Source: Alphaproteobacteria bacterium (GTDB lineage: Bacteria; Pseudomonadota; Alphaproteobacteria; UBA9219). From it: a stretch of 37,206 nt of DNA. Under the pieces are notes generated by a model. The model ran no database searches. It had not been told where the DNA came from and saw only the letters and a list, made by a program, of their open reading frames with translations. Made by a program: the position numbers and the translations under genes. This document shows positions 26,950 to 33,905 of this stretch, piece by piece. The stretch spans positions 1 to 37,206 of the forward strand of contig JABDFY010000022.1 in assembly GCA_013286365.1 (NCBI GenBank). The letters are read 5' to 3'. Position 1 is the first letter of the stretch; every line of letters starts with the position of its first letter.

Positions 26950-27488
26950 ATCTGTTTCTGGTACGCTGATCGATTAGCTCTCGCGATCTCCATTAGTTTT
27001 TGCAAAAAAATGGATTGGTGGTTGAGAAAGTAAAAAATAGTTGATTACTTTCAGATCGCCTATAAATCATCATCTTTCCCTTGCAGCTAACACTATATGA
27101 AAACGACAGTTTTTAGTAATCACTCAAATTTTAGATAAACTGAGAAAAACTCAATTGTATCAATAATTAAAACCCCATTAGCTGCTTCTACGTAATCTGA
27201 GATCACGGCAATTCAACCAAGGTGATCGAGATGCGTTTAGTCCTTTCAATATTGACGTTAGCAGCCATGGTCATGGGAGGCCCTTTGTCCAAAACGAATG
27301 GTATCGACAGTATGCGCAATGTGCAGATCACCCAATTTTCATTGCCACAACCTATGATCGTATCGTTTCAAAGCCAATATATGGGCCCGAACCAATACGT
27401 TGGCCCCTAAGACTTTTCACCTAAAGACATTTCGATTTGCAACAAGATGCCCGGAATTGCGCCCATAAACGTGAATGTTTAGAGCCAT
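26950..27488. other. AT-rich intergenic region with one putative small gene
   Basis: Apart from the possible peptide gene at 27231-27410, I see no gene. The stretch 27000-27190 is AT-rich, with several A/T runs, and probably holds the promoter of the small gene and the end of the gap transcript. No clear rho-independent terminator was found. Confidence 0.4.
27231..27410 (+). CDS. Putative small secreted peptide (59 residues)
   Basis: From ATG 27231 (GTG 27222 is an alternative) the N-terminus MRLVLSILTLAAMVMGGPLS resembles a Sec signal peptide with possible cleavage after Gly/Ala-like small residues. The mature part (about 40 residues) is rich in Gln, Pro, Ser and Tyr and ends SQYMGPNQYVGP, with two YxGP-type repeats. 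It stands alone between gap and the phosphatase gene. No family is recognised. Real coding status is uncertain. Confidence 0.35.
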   Translation: MRLVLSILTLAAMVMGGPLSKTNGIDSMRNVQITQFSLPQPMIVSFQSQYMGPNQYVGP

Positions 27489-28223
27489 TCACGTCGATAT
27501 AATATGACGTTGCGTATTCTGCAAAATTAAACAGGTGAGATGGTTACTGGAATACGCGCCGGTATCAATTCCAATGCGATTAGGCTGTATATCAGGTTTG
27601 GATCTTATCGAGTGGCCGTGAACGATTATTTTTCCGTGATCAGCACGCGATGATAAAAACTCGTTACGTATCCAAAGCATATCGTCCGAGGTCTGTTCAT
27701 CAAGAGGTATACCTGGTTTGATACCAGCATGTACAAAATGATAATCGCCAACTGTGAAAGAGAGTTGCGTGCTAATAAGAAAATCACGGTGCAGGGCGGG
27801 AAGCTTTTCTATGAGACTTAGGCGTGCCGTCGTTAAGTCAGCAGAAGATCTGGGATGACTAGGATTGACGTTGTAGCTGACTAGCGTCTCCTCGCCACCA
27901 AACTGTAGCCAACCGCGCCCCGCATCCGTATCTCCGGATAGAAAAAGCAGCATGGCCTCTTCATGATTGCCACGCAGAAATACTGCTTTGAGCTCTGGGG
28001 GTATTTTATGAATAAGGTAATCGATAACCTGTTTTGATTGTGATCCACGATCAACATAGTCACCAAGAAAGACGACGCATTTATTCACTCCAACACATGA
28101 AGCGGTGTCTTTCTTGATTAACTCCATCAAAGCAATCAGTAAATCGGCACGGCCATGAATATCACCGACCGCATATATACGTTGGTTGTTGGGAACAGCA
28201 GCTGCTCGCCCAGTTTCGCTCAT
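27489..28223 (-). CDS. PP1-like (PPP-family) serine/threonine protein phosphatase
   Basis: The 244-residue product carries the complete metallophosphoesterase signature in order: GDIHG (20-24), GDYVDRG (54-60), GNHE (85-88), HAG and a final VHGH. These bind two metal ions and the phosphate. It resembles bacterial PrpA/PphA-type enzymes that act on phosphoproteins or, in some cases, on nucleotides; the substrate is unknown. It lies 43 bases after the FTR1 permease gene on the same strand and may be co-transcribed with the iron genes. Confidence 0.92.
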   Translation of the reverse strand: MSETGRAAAVPNNQRIYAVGDIHGRADLLIALMELIKKDTASCVGVNKCVVFLGDYVDRGSQSKQVIDYLIHKIPPELKAVFLRGNHEEAMLLFLSGDTDAGRGWLQFGGEETLVSYNVNPSHPRSSADLTTARLSLIEKLPALHRDFLISTQLSFTVGDYHFVHAGIKPGIPLDEQTSDDMLWIRNEFLSSRADHGKIIVHGHSIRSKPDIQPNRIGIDTGAYSSNHLTCLILQNTQRHIIST

Positions 28224-28266
28224 GCATAAATGATGGTAAATTCTTCTGGCTGGCGCAAGAGATTGC

Positions 28267-29094
28267 TTATGCCTTAAAAATGATTTTTTTCTTAGGAGTG
28301 CGCTCTGTAACGCTGATGACAGCGAACAGTCCCAACAATACTGATAAATAAATGATCAACTGCGCTGCTGTTGGCCGAGCACTGTAGCCGATCAGAGAGT
28401 GGAGCGACTTGCCGACGATGCTATCTTCCGACAACAACCAAGAAGTATCCCATACTTGATAAGACATATTGCTAAAATAACCGGCGGCGGATAAATAGCC
28501 TACCCCCTGTGAGGCAAGCCCGGCTACAAGTAAAACAAGCAGCCAACTCGTAAATTTGAGCATATAGCGTGTCGACATTTTCAACAGGCCAAAATAGAGC
28601 ATGGCACCGACAACGATACCTAGTGTCAGCCCAATGGCGCTGCCGAGAACAATTGACGACGCCGATTGGCCGGATAAAGCCATGCCATAGATAAACAATA
28701 CGATCTCTGATCCTTCACGCAGAATAGCGAGTCCAATAATCAAAGACAGCGAATAAAATGGCAATTTTCCATCTGTAACATCTTGACCTACTTTTTTGAG
28801 ATGCGCTGTCATTGCACGAGCGTTCTTTCTAATCCAGATGGCCGTCCAGCCTATGACCAATGCTGCCGTGAACAGAATTATTGCATTGAAAAATTCTTGC
28901 CCCAGCCCCGATAGCGCCGATGAAATAGTTTGAGCAAAAATAGCTACAAGTCCGGCACCCAATGAACCTGCGGCTAGACCGCCAATAATCCAAATCATTC
29001 TGCCGGCTAGACCACGTGTGGCTGCCAATACGACACCAAGTATCATGGCAATCTCGAGGGCCTCACGAAAAATAATAATGGCAGTCGACAACAT
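28267..29094 (-). CDS. FTR1-family high-affinity iron permease
   Basis: This 275-residue, seven-helix inner-membrane protein has the two REXXE iron-binding motifs of FTR1/EfeU: REALE at 10-14 and REGSE at 126-130. It transports ferric iron delivered or oxidised by a partner. It is 40 bases downstream of a cupredoxin-like gene; the pair resembles EfeU/EfeO or the FtrB-FtrC part of FtrABCD systems. No EfeB peroxidase or P19/FtrA gene is nearby, so the system is reduced. A Fur-type palindrome is upstream of the operon. Confidence 0.93.
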   Translation of the reverse strand: MLSTAIIIFREALEIAMILGVVLAATRGLAGRMIWIIGGLAAGSLGAGLVAIFAQTISSALSGLGQEFFNAIILFTAALVIGWTAIWIRKNARAMTAHLKKVGQDVTDGKLPFYSLSLIIGLAILREGSEIVLFIYGMALSGQSASSIVLGSAIGLTLGIVVGAMLYFGLLKMSTRYMLKFTSWLLVLLVAGLASQGVGYLSAAGYFSNMSYQVWDTSWLLSEDSIVGKSLHSLIGYSARPTAAQLIIYLSVLLGLFAVISVTERTPKKKIIFKA

Positions 29095-29134
29095 GAGATC
29101 GTTCCCACACGCAAAGGATTGAAAAAAATAAAAA

Positions 29135-29458
29135 CTATTTGGCGATTATCGTGCCTGTAGTTTCACGATGAAAATCGTCAAAATAACTATAGCTGCCTAC
29201 GTTAAGGGGCCCGATAAAAACGACGATTTGGCTATTGCCTGAAACAACTTTTTCTCGATCTAGATCACTGCTTTCAAATTCGGCTGGTGCGGGATCTTGG
29301 TTTTGCACGATCAACTTAACTTTTTGACCGGCCGGCACGGTTATCTGCAGCGGAGAAAACTGGTGGTCTTTGAGGATGAGCATATAATCATCAGCTCGAG
29401 CCGCTATTGAGGTCAGCAAGGCTAGGCCAAAGACTGTCAAAAGCAGATATTTACGCAT
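29135..29458 (-). CDS. Periplasmic cupredoxin-like protein (FtrB / EfeO N-domain type)
   Basis: From ATG 29458 (107 residues) the N-terminus MRKYLLLTVFGLALLTSIAARA is a Sec signal peptide cleaved near residue 22. The mature 85 residues form a cupredoxin-like beta sandwich: FSPLQITVPAGQKVKLIVQNQD, AEFESSDLDREKVV, then VGSYSYFDDFHRETTGTIIAK. No Cys is present in the mature part, so a classical blue-copper site is unlikely; acidic residues and one His may bind iron instead, as in FtrB/EfeO relatives. Two adjacent ATGs (29461, 29458) follow GGAG. First gene of the iron operon. Confidence 0.85.
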   Translation of the reverse strand: MRKYLLLTVFGLALLTSIAARADDYMLILKDHQFSPLQITVPAGQKVKLIVQNQDPAPAEFESSDLDREKVVSGNSQIVVFIGPLNVGSYSYFDDFHRETTGTIIAK

Positions 29459-29510
29459 CATTTTCTCCAAAGTTACCCTTCAACATCAAGCAGCTAGAAG
29501 TTTTATTGTG

Positions 29511-29533
29511 CAATTGAGAATGACTCTCAATTG
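29511..29533 (-). promoter_or_regulatory. Fur-type iron operator
   Basis: CAATTGAGA (29511-29519) and TCTCAATTG (29525-29533) form a perfect 9-bp inverted repeat with a 5-base spacer. Its core TGAGAAT-G-ACTCTCA follows the 7-1-7 Fur-box layout (TGATAAT-N-ATTATCA). It lies about 50 bases upstream of the cupredoxin start, in the divergent gap shared with the ABC ATPase gene, and most likely represses the iron operon when iron is sufficient. Other iron regulators (Irr, RirA) use different motifs. Confidence 0.7.
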
Positions 29534-29720
29534 AATAGATGAATAACCTTTGCCCAAGACACTGTCAAGACATGAGCTATGCACAAATGTTGCATAGTTT
29601 AGGTCTCGGCTGACCTATGTCGTCTGGATCGAGAATGTTTGGTGTTTAGAGTGCATAATTTGCTAAGATGATACTTCACAAGTTTTAAGCTATCAATCTT
29701 TAGGCTGGAATTTTATATTG

Positions 29721-30704
29721 ATGCCCAAGACAGCTCTTCTTCGCCAATTACAGTTTACGCCGCCGGCCAATGCCGTTGAGATAAAGCGTCTGACCAAAAC
29801 CTATCGTCGTTCCCGGCATATGGCCCCCAAGGAAGCGCTTAAGGGCATCGATCTCACAATTCCGCGCGGCAGTATCTTTGGTCTTCTCGGACCCAATGGT
29901 GCCGGTAAATCTACGCTAATCAATATTCTCGCAGGACTGGTGATTAAAACATCAGGCGAAGCAACTATTTGGGGTTATGAAGTAGCGGGACAACCGCGCC
30001 AAGCACGCGCCGCCATCGGCGTCGTACCGCAGGAGTTAAATCTCGATGCCTTTTTTACGCCCCGCGAATTACTCGAATTGCAAGCCGGCTTATATGGCGT
30101 ACCCAAAAGCAAACGCCGCACCGATGAATTGTTGGAGGCTGTTGAGCTAACGGATAAGGCTAATGCCTATGCCCGCACCTTGTCGGGTGGTATGCGACGC
30201 CGTTTGATGGTAGCAAAAGCGATGGTCCACAATCCGCCTGTTCTTGTTCTAGACGAACCTACCGCTGGCGTGGACGTTGAATTGCGCAAATCATTGTGGA
30301 GTTATGTTCGCATGTTAAATGCGGCGGGTACGACCGTCCTCCTTACAACGCACTATTTGGAAGAAGCTGAAGAATTATGTGACCGCATCGCCATCATAAA
30401 TCATGGCGAACTCGTAGCAAATGATAAAAAAGAAAATCTTCTTCGTCGTCTCGATAATAAACAGATTACAATTACCATTAATCAGGACATCACAGAAGTA
30501 CCAGAAAGCTTAAGACCTTTGGGTTGGGAACTAGCTGGACCGCGCCAACTCACATTATCCTATCAACCCAGCAAGCTTGGGGTTGGTCAAATTTTGCTAG
30601 CCGTGCAAATGAATGGTGTTGTCATCACTGATCTTTCTACAAAGGAAACAGATCTAGAAGATATATTTTTACAATTAACGCATCGTCGACAAACCGCAGC
30701 CTAA
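29721..30704 (+). CDS. ABC transporter ATP-binding protein (YadG-like)
   Basis: The 327-residue ATPase has Walker A GPNGAGKST (about 58-66), the Q-loop region VVPQELNLDAFFTPRE, signature LSGGM, Walker B VLVLDEPT and the H-loop LLTTHY. The C-terminal domain of about 85 residues (VPESLRPLGWELAGPRQLTL onward) is typical of ABC-2 export ATPases such as YadG. ATG 29721 is preferred over an in-frame TTG one codon earlier. The partner permease (YadH-like) normally follows directly, but here a tRNA-Arg gene and the scar region follow, so the permease is either elsewhere or lost. Confidence 0.9.
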   Translation: MPKTALLRQLQFTPPANAVEIKRLTKTYRRSRHMAPKEALKGIDLTIPRGSIFGLLGPNGAGKSTLINILAGLVIKTSGEATIWGYEVAGQPRQARAAIGVVPQELNLDAFFTPRELLELQAGLYGVPKSKRRTDELLEAVELTDKANAYARTLSGGMRRRLMVAKAMVHNPPVLVLDEPTAGVDVELRKSLWSYVRMLNAAGTTVLLTTHYLEEAEELCDRIAIINHGELVANDKKENLLRRLDNKQITITINQDITEVPESLRPLGWELAGPRQLTLSYQPSKLGVGQILLAVQMNGVVITDLSTKETDLEDIFLQLTHRRQTAA

Positions 30705-30767
30705 GCTAACGTAGAACCAATCTTACAAACTTGGCTTTTAGCGCCCCCTGCCCTATGTTAGCCTCAT

Positions 30768-30844
30768 GGACCCGTAGCTCAGCTGGATAGAGTGCTGCCC
30801 TCCGAAGGCAGAGGTCATGAGTTCGAATCTCATCGGGTCCGCCA
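30768..30844 (+). tRNA. tRNA-Arg (anticodon CCG)
   Basis: Acceptor arms GGACCCG and CGGGTCC pair fully. The D-arm, the anticodon loop CTCCGAA with CCG, the T-arm GTTCGAATC and the encoded CCA are all present (77 bases). It reads CGG codons. Its 3' half (from the anticodon loop on) is repeated at 33754-33798 and 36642-36686, the pattern of site-specific integration into a tRNA 3' end. Confidence 0.97.
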
Positions 30845-30891
30845 ATTATTTCAAATAGTTAGTCAAAGCGCTGTGATTAAAAAATAGGCAA

Positions 30892-30915
30892 AAAATCTTA
30901 CAGCTGTAAGATTTT
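30892..30915. terminator. Palindrome downstream of tRNA-Arg
   Basis: AAAATCTTACAG and CTGTAAGATTTT form a perfect 24-base palindrome 47 bases past the tRNA. With T-rich right arm it may end the tRNA transcript. It shares the TTACA/TGTAA core with the three ATATTACA palindromes further on, so it may instead belong to the islet. Confidence 0.45.
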
Positions 30916-31064
30916 GCAATTTGAATGGTATTTTTCGCGGTAGTAATTACGGGTTCAAATTCCGTAAGGGAGGTCGCCTAAAACCTTATTCACTGCACAA
31001 ACGATGGCACATAAAAGAAATTTTTTGTCTATAATGACGCGCCCACCTTTGAAGGTTTCATGTC

Positions 31065-31664
31065 GTGCAATGCATAGTTCAGTTTGCCGCTCGATGGGTC
31101 AATGCATCAAAATTTGAAGCTGCTCTGCGTAACTCTTGTGGACCGCACGATGCCGAGGCTTATCAAGTAAAATTCGTGTTTCCGACAAAATGCAAAGTTA
31201 TGGTGGACGCAGCTATCCGGCTTCTGTCGTTAGCAAACCAACTCGCTTGCACAACCCGTCGGGTTTGCCTCGATTTTGAAGAGGGCGAAAGCGGTACGAT
31301 GGGGTACCTAAATCGAATGGGTTTCTTTGACCATCTTGCCCCAGAAATCGAAGTCCTCCCGAACAGGCCATCTTATTCAGCCGCCGACGCCCATCGCGGC
31401 GGCAACCAGGCCTTGGTTGAAATAGCCCGCATCAATAAAGATGCACGCGATGAAGATTTGCCGAAGCGACTAACGACTGCATTGATGTGTTCCTGTAGTG
31501 ATCGACCAGATGCAAGTGAACTTGAAGGCGCTGCGTGGCTGACCGCTTCAAAAAGCGCTGGCTTCATCAGGGCATCATTGACCATCGTCTGGAATACCGG
31601 GCGCTTGTCGTCAGTGGCACTTGCTCCTGGCTCAACATATTCCTTGACCACGACATGGCCGTGA
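31065..31664 (+). pseudogene. Truncated gene for an ATP-binding (HATPase-type) regulatory protein
   Basis: The frame starts with GTG 31065 and reads like the N-terminal part of STAS/HATPase-type ATP-binding proteins: VMVDAAIRLLSLANQLA, GYLNRMGFFDHLAPEIEVLP, then QALVEIARINKD and RPDASELEGAAW. In such proteins this region precedes the kinase-like ATPase domain. After residue 158 (base 31538) the expected domain is missing; the frame runs on, antisense to the serine recombinase fragment, to a stop at 31664. The gene is therefore cut at about 31538-31541. Family assignment is from pattern memory and is moderate. Confidence 0.55.
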
Positions 31665-31768
31665 CGTTCGCACCAGTTACGCATCTGGCGCAGCTGATCG
31701 GGAATGGACAGGCCGTTTTCAGCCTGCCGGGTTGTCGACACGCGGGCGTATAGAGCTACATTCATCAT
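31373..31768 (-). pseudogene. Truncated serine recombinase (resolvase/invertase catalytic domain)
   Basis: From ATG 31768 (or 31765) the product starts MMNVALYARVSTTRQAENGLS; the Ser in RVST is the nucleophile of serine recombinases. IPDQLRQMRNWCERHGHVVVKEYVEPGASATDDKRP and VNDALMKPALFE continue the large-serine-recombinase pattern. After about residue 78 the family sequence ends at base ~31540, where the frame enters antisense ATP-binding-protein sequence. The rest of the catalytic domain, the recombinase and zinc domains are gone. Its start overlaps the stop of the small gene at 31765-32007 by 4 bases, with GGGAGG as Shine-Dalgarno sequence, so the two were one unit. Confidence 0.8.
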
Positions 31769-32007
31769 TGGCCTCCCTTAACAGGATGCATTGTTTTATC
31801 GTGTGTAATTATGAAATCAGAAATTTCTACTTCTTCGAATGGAATTTGAGCGTTGCCATCAATACTGGTTATGAAACCAGAATCTACAACTACGCGCTCA
31901 AATCGCCGTCCATCATTCAATACCGCCGTACAAACTGTATAGCCCATGCCTGTTTCAGGATTTGATTTAAAGAACGGGACCCACGCTGAGGATAGTTTAA
32001 TTGGCAT
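31765..32007 (-). CDS. Small unknown protein coupled to the serine recombinase
   Basis: ATG 32007 is preceded by GGAGGAA with 6-base spacing, giving an 80-residue protein (MPIKLSSAWVPFFKSNPETGMGYTVC at the start). VCTAVLNDGRRFERVVVDSGFITSID, and IPFEEVEISDFIITHDK follow; I have seen short conserved hypothetical proteins of this kind in association with phage-like recombinases. The frame is open further upstream to 32424 (219 codons in all), where the coding-like sequence ADEERQLLQSCIGEILGEIDVEEKRIIEEE is found. So either a longer fused protein or two in-frame products exist; the internal start is better supported. Function unknown. Confidence 0.55.
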   Translation of the reverse strand: MPIKLSSAWVPFFKSNPETGMGYTVCTAVLNDGRRFERVVVDSGFITSIDGNAQIPFEEVEISDFIITHDKTMHPVKGGQ

Positions 32008-32424
32008 TTTGTGTTCCTCCATATTGAAGCTGCGAGCGGTAACTTCTAAAGCAGCCTTGCGTTCTTCCTCAATAATGCGCTTTTCTTCGACATCGATCTC
32101 GCCGAGAATCTCACCAATGCAGGATTGAAGCAATTGTCTTTCTTCGTCGGCTAGGTTTTGGCCGATATCGGCGTGTTTGAAGACCAGTTCGATGGCAAAG
32201 GCAGCTTTATCAACTGTGGGCAATACTCGTTCTTTCTGCTCAATAGCGTATGTCCGGCAAGGCCGAGAGACTGCCGCTATCATCGTCACTGGGAGTATAT
32301 ATAAAATTACTGGCAGACATGATAAATACCAATATTGTGCATTCGTTCGAACAAAAAAATTTAAATAATACTCAAGTATCGAAAGTATTGCTTTACTGAG
32401 AGCGAGAGGTTCTACCACAAGCAC

Positions 32425-32659
32425 CGCATTTTTTCAGGCGGACAATACTTTCAATATCTCAAACTCTCAAAAGTCTGAGATTTTGCTCGTTTTTTTTGGA
32501 GATACAACAAGGTGGTCTATTTGCGTTTCGACAAAATTAACCTTATCGACTAGCAGCGCCTCATCAGCATCACACTTAACCGACAGTTTTTTTCTCATTA
32601 TATTTCAATACAATAGAACTAGTCATCTGCGATGAGGATGGACAACATTATTGTTCTGC
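32425..32659. other. AT-rich gap upstream of brnT-1
   Basis: No gene is seen. A weak hairpin (TCTCA at 32465-32469, TGAGA at 32476-32480) followed by a run of eight T at about 32490-32498 is a possible plus-strand terminator or structural element. The sequence is clearly AT-richer than the chromosomal core. Confidence 0.3.
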
Positions 32660-32693
32660 TTGACTTGTATGGTCAATTTGTATATACATAGTC
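32660..32693 (+). promoter_or_regulatory. brnT-1 promoter with overlapping palindromic operator
   Basis: TTGACT (32660-32665), a 17-base spacer and TATACA (32683-32688) form a strong sigma-70 promoter. The -10 lies in the palindrome TGTATATACA (32679-32688). Only 5 bases separate the -10 from ATG 32694, so transcription should start at or next to the start codon. No Shine-Dalgarno sequence exists. BrnA probably binds the palindrome and autorepresses. Confidence 0.65.
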
Positions 32694-32960
32694 ATGTTTG
32701 AATGGGATGAAAAAAAGCGCTTATGGACGATTAAAGAGCGTGATTTGGATTTTATTGACGCCGCCGACATCTTTGACGGTCGTCCCGTAATACATATTCC
32801 AGCTCATGCTAAGGGCGAAGATCGTTTCCTATCTGTGGCCACAATAGGTGGAAAGTTTCACACGGTTGTGTGGGCATGGCGCGGAGAATTTCGCCGAATA
32901 ATATCTTTTAGGAGGTCAAGAAATGACGAAGAAAAAGCATATCGTAAACTACACAGCTAA
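32694..32960 (+). CDS. brnT: BrnT-family ribonuclease toxin, copy 1
   Basis: BrnT toxins are small RelE-like ribonucleases that block translation unless bound by BrnA. The 88-residue product begins MFEWDEKKRLWTIKERDLDF and ends RIISFRRSRNDEEKAYRKLHS, matching BrnT. The usual KHG segment (as in copy 2, IAKHG-like) reads KERD here, a change near the active face, so activity is uncertain. brnA-1 starts 38 bases before its stop. The transcript is predicted to be leaderless. Confidence 0.9.
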   Translation: MFEWDEKKRLWTIKERDLDFIDAADIFDGRPVIHIPAHAKGEDRFLSVATIGGKFHTVVWAWRGEFRRIISFRRSRNDEEKAYRKLHS

Positions 32961-33246
32961 AGAACTAGCTGCTATGCGCAAGCGCGGCGCCAGCCGTTCG
33001 GATTGGGCTAAGTCAGCCTCCAAGACACAATTACAGCTGAAGGCCAGCATCGCCTCTGACCCCGATGAAGCGGGCATGGTTGTGGATTGGGACAAGGCAA
33101 CAATTGATATGCCTCGCCCCAAAGCCACGCTCAATATGCGCGTTGATCGTGACGTGCTTGAATTCTTTAAGAAAACAGGCCGTGGCTATCAGACTAGGAT
33201 TAATGCGATTTTGCGCAGCTATTTTGAGCACACCCATCAATCGTAG
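32923..33246 (+). CDS. brnA: BrnA-family antitoxin, copy 1
   Basis: The 107-residue product has an unstructured N-terminal half (toxin-neutralising) and a C-terminal ribbon-helix-helix: KATLNMRVDRDVLEFFKKTGRGYQTRINAILRSYF (about 70-104), the BrnA signature. It overlaps brnT-1 by 38 bases, with GGAGG upstream of ATG 32923, so it has its own ribosome binding site while the toxin does not. BrnA dimers bind palindromes at their own promoters. Confidence 0.9.
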   Translation: MTKKKHIVNYTAKELAAMRKRGASRSDWAKSASKTQLQLKASIASDPDEAGMVVDWDKATIDMPRPKATLNMRVDRDVLEFFKKTGRGYQTRINAILRSYFEHTHQS

Positions 33247-33345
33247 CACCCATAAGTCGCTATCTATTGTACTTTTTGGTTGGTGGTACACAGATTCATA
33301 GGCACATCAGCGCTCGCTACATGCACAAAAAGGAGATCAAAGCCC

Positions 33346-33612
33346 ATGAAAAAGAAGTTCCGAAAATTCAAGACTGATGCCGCCGCAGAAGCCTTCGTGG
33401 CAAACGAGGACCTCAGCGAATATGACTTGTCAGACATGGTGCCGATGCGGTTCAAATTGAGACGTAAGGATAAGTCGGTGAGCCTTCGCTTGCCAGAACA
33501 ATTACTAAATGCCGTGCGCTCAAAAGCTAAGCGCATTGGCATTCCCTATCAACGGTTTATGCGACGGGCAATTGAGAAAGTGGTGCATAGCCTGAGTGAA
33601 AAGCGCACATAA
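33346..33612 (+). CDS. CopG-type antitoxin without an evident toxin
   Basis: From ATG 33346, preceded by AAGGAG, the 88-residue product reads KKKFRKFKTDAAAEAFVAN, then EYDLSDM, and a ribbon-helix-helix region KDKSVSLRLPEQLLNAVRSKA followed by GIPYQRFMRRAIEKV. This matches CopG antitoxins of the PF12441 type, which normally follow a BrnT-like or other toxin gene. Here the upstream gene is brnA-1 and no toxin reading frame exists between 33246 and 33346. It is either an orphan, or cooperates with brnTA-1. A palindrome/terminator follows at 33653. Confidence 0.8.
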   Translation: MKKKFRKFKTDAAAEAFVANEDLSEYDLSDMVPMRFKLRRKDKSVSLRLPEQLLNAVRSKAKRIGIPYQRFMRRAIEKVVHSLSEKRT

Positions 33613-33652
33613 GAAAATAGACATGGCTACCGAACGCATGCCTTATTGAGAG

Positions 33653-33798
33653 ATATTACAGTGTAATATTTTCTGTAGTAAGCGTTAAAAGATATGTGAG
33701 ATTTGTAGTCGGCTTTGTGAGCTAACTAACTGAATGTATTATAAGTGGCAATTCTCCGAAGGCAGAGGTCGGAAGTTCGAATCTTCTCGGGTCCGCCA
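33653..33798 (+). repeat. 146-base direct repeat, copy A, ending in the tRNA-Arg 3' half
   Basis: The unit begins with the palindrome ATATTACA-G-TGTAATAT and TTTTCTGTAGTAA, passes a hairpin (GTCGGCT/AGCTAAC) and ends with the tRNA-Arg 3' half from CTCCGAAGGCAGAGGTC (33754) to GCCA (33798). It matches copy B at 36541-36686 over its whole length with scattered differences. After the end, ATTATTTCA is also shared with the real tRNA's downstream flank. The T-stem reads GGAAG/CTTCT rather than ATGAG/CTCAT of the intact gene. It is not a functional tRNA because the 5' half is absent. Confidence 0.85.
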
Positions 33799-33871
33799 AT
33801 TATTTCATAAGGAAAATCAATAAATTAACGCCTGACACTTATTTGTGTCTGGGCACTTTCAGTTTTGCTCC

Positions 33872-33905
33872 TTGACATATCTTGAATTTATGTATATACA
33901 TAAAT
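33872..33905 (+). promoter_or_regulatory. brnT-2 promoter with overlapping palindromic operator
   Basis: TTGACA (33872-33877), a 17-base spacer and TATACA (33895-33900) form a near-consensus promoter, with the -10 inside the perfect 16-base palindrome TTATGTATATACATAA (33888-33903). Five bases separate the -10 from ATG 33906. This is the same layout as at brnT-1. Confidence 0.7.

Larger units (their letters stand above)
30845..33798. mobile_element. tRNA-Arg islet 1 (between tRNA-Arg and the first 3'-half copy)
   Basis: This segment lies between the tRNA-Arg 3' end and a second copy of that 3' half. Like an integrated island it keeps the tRNA intact and duplicates the attachment core at the far side. 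Its content is a broken ATP-binding protein gene, a broken serine recombinase gene, a small protein, the brnT-brnA-1 pair and a lone CopG-type antitoxin. No intact integrase is present, so it appears to be the stable residue of a larger island. Confidence 0.7.

Noticed and set aside
33754..33798. Copy A as a second tRNA-Arg gene
   Set aside because: Only the part from the anticodon loop on is present; there is no D-arm or 5' acceptor strand. The same holds for copy B at 36642-36686.
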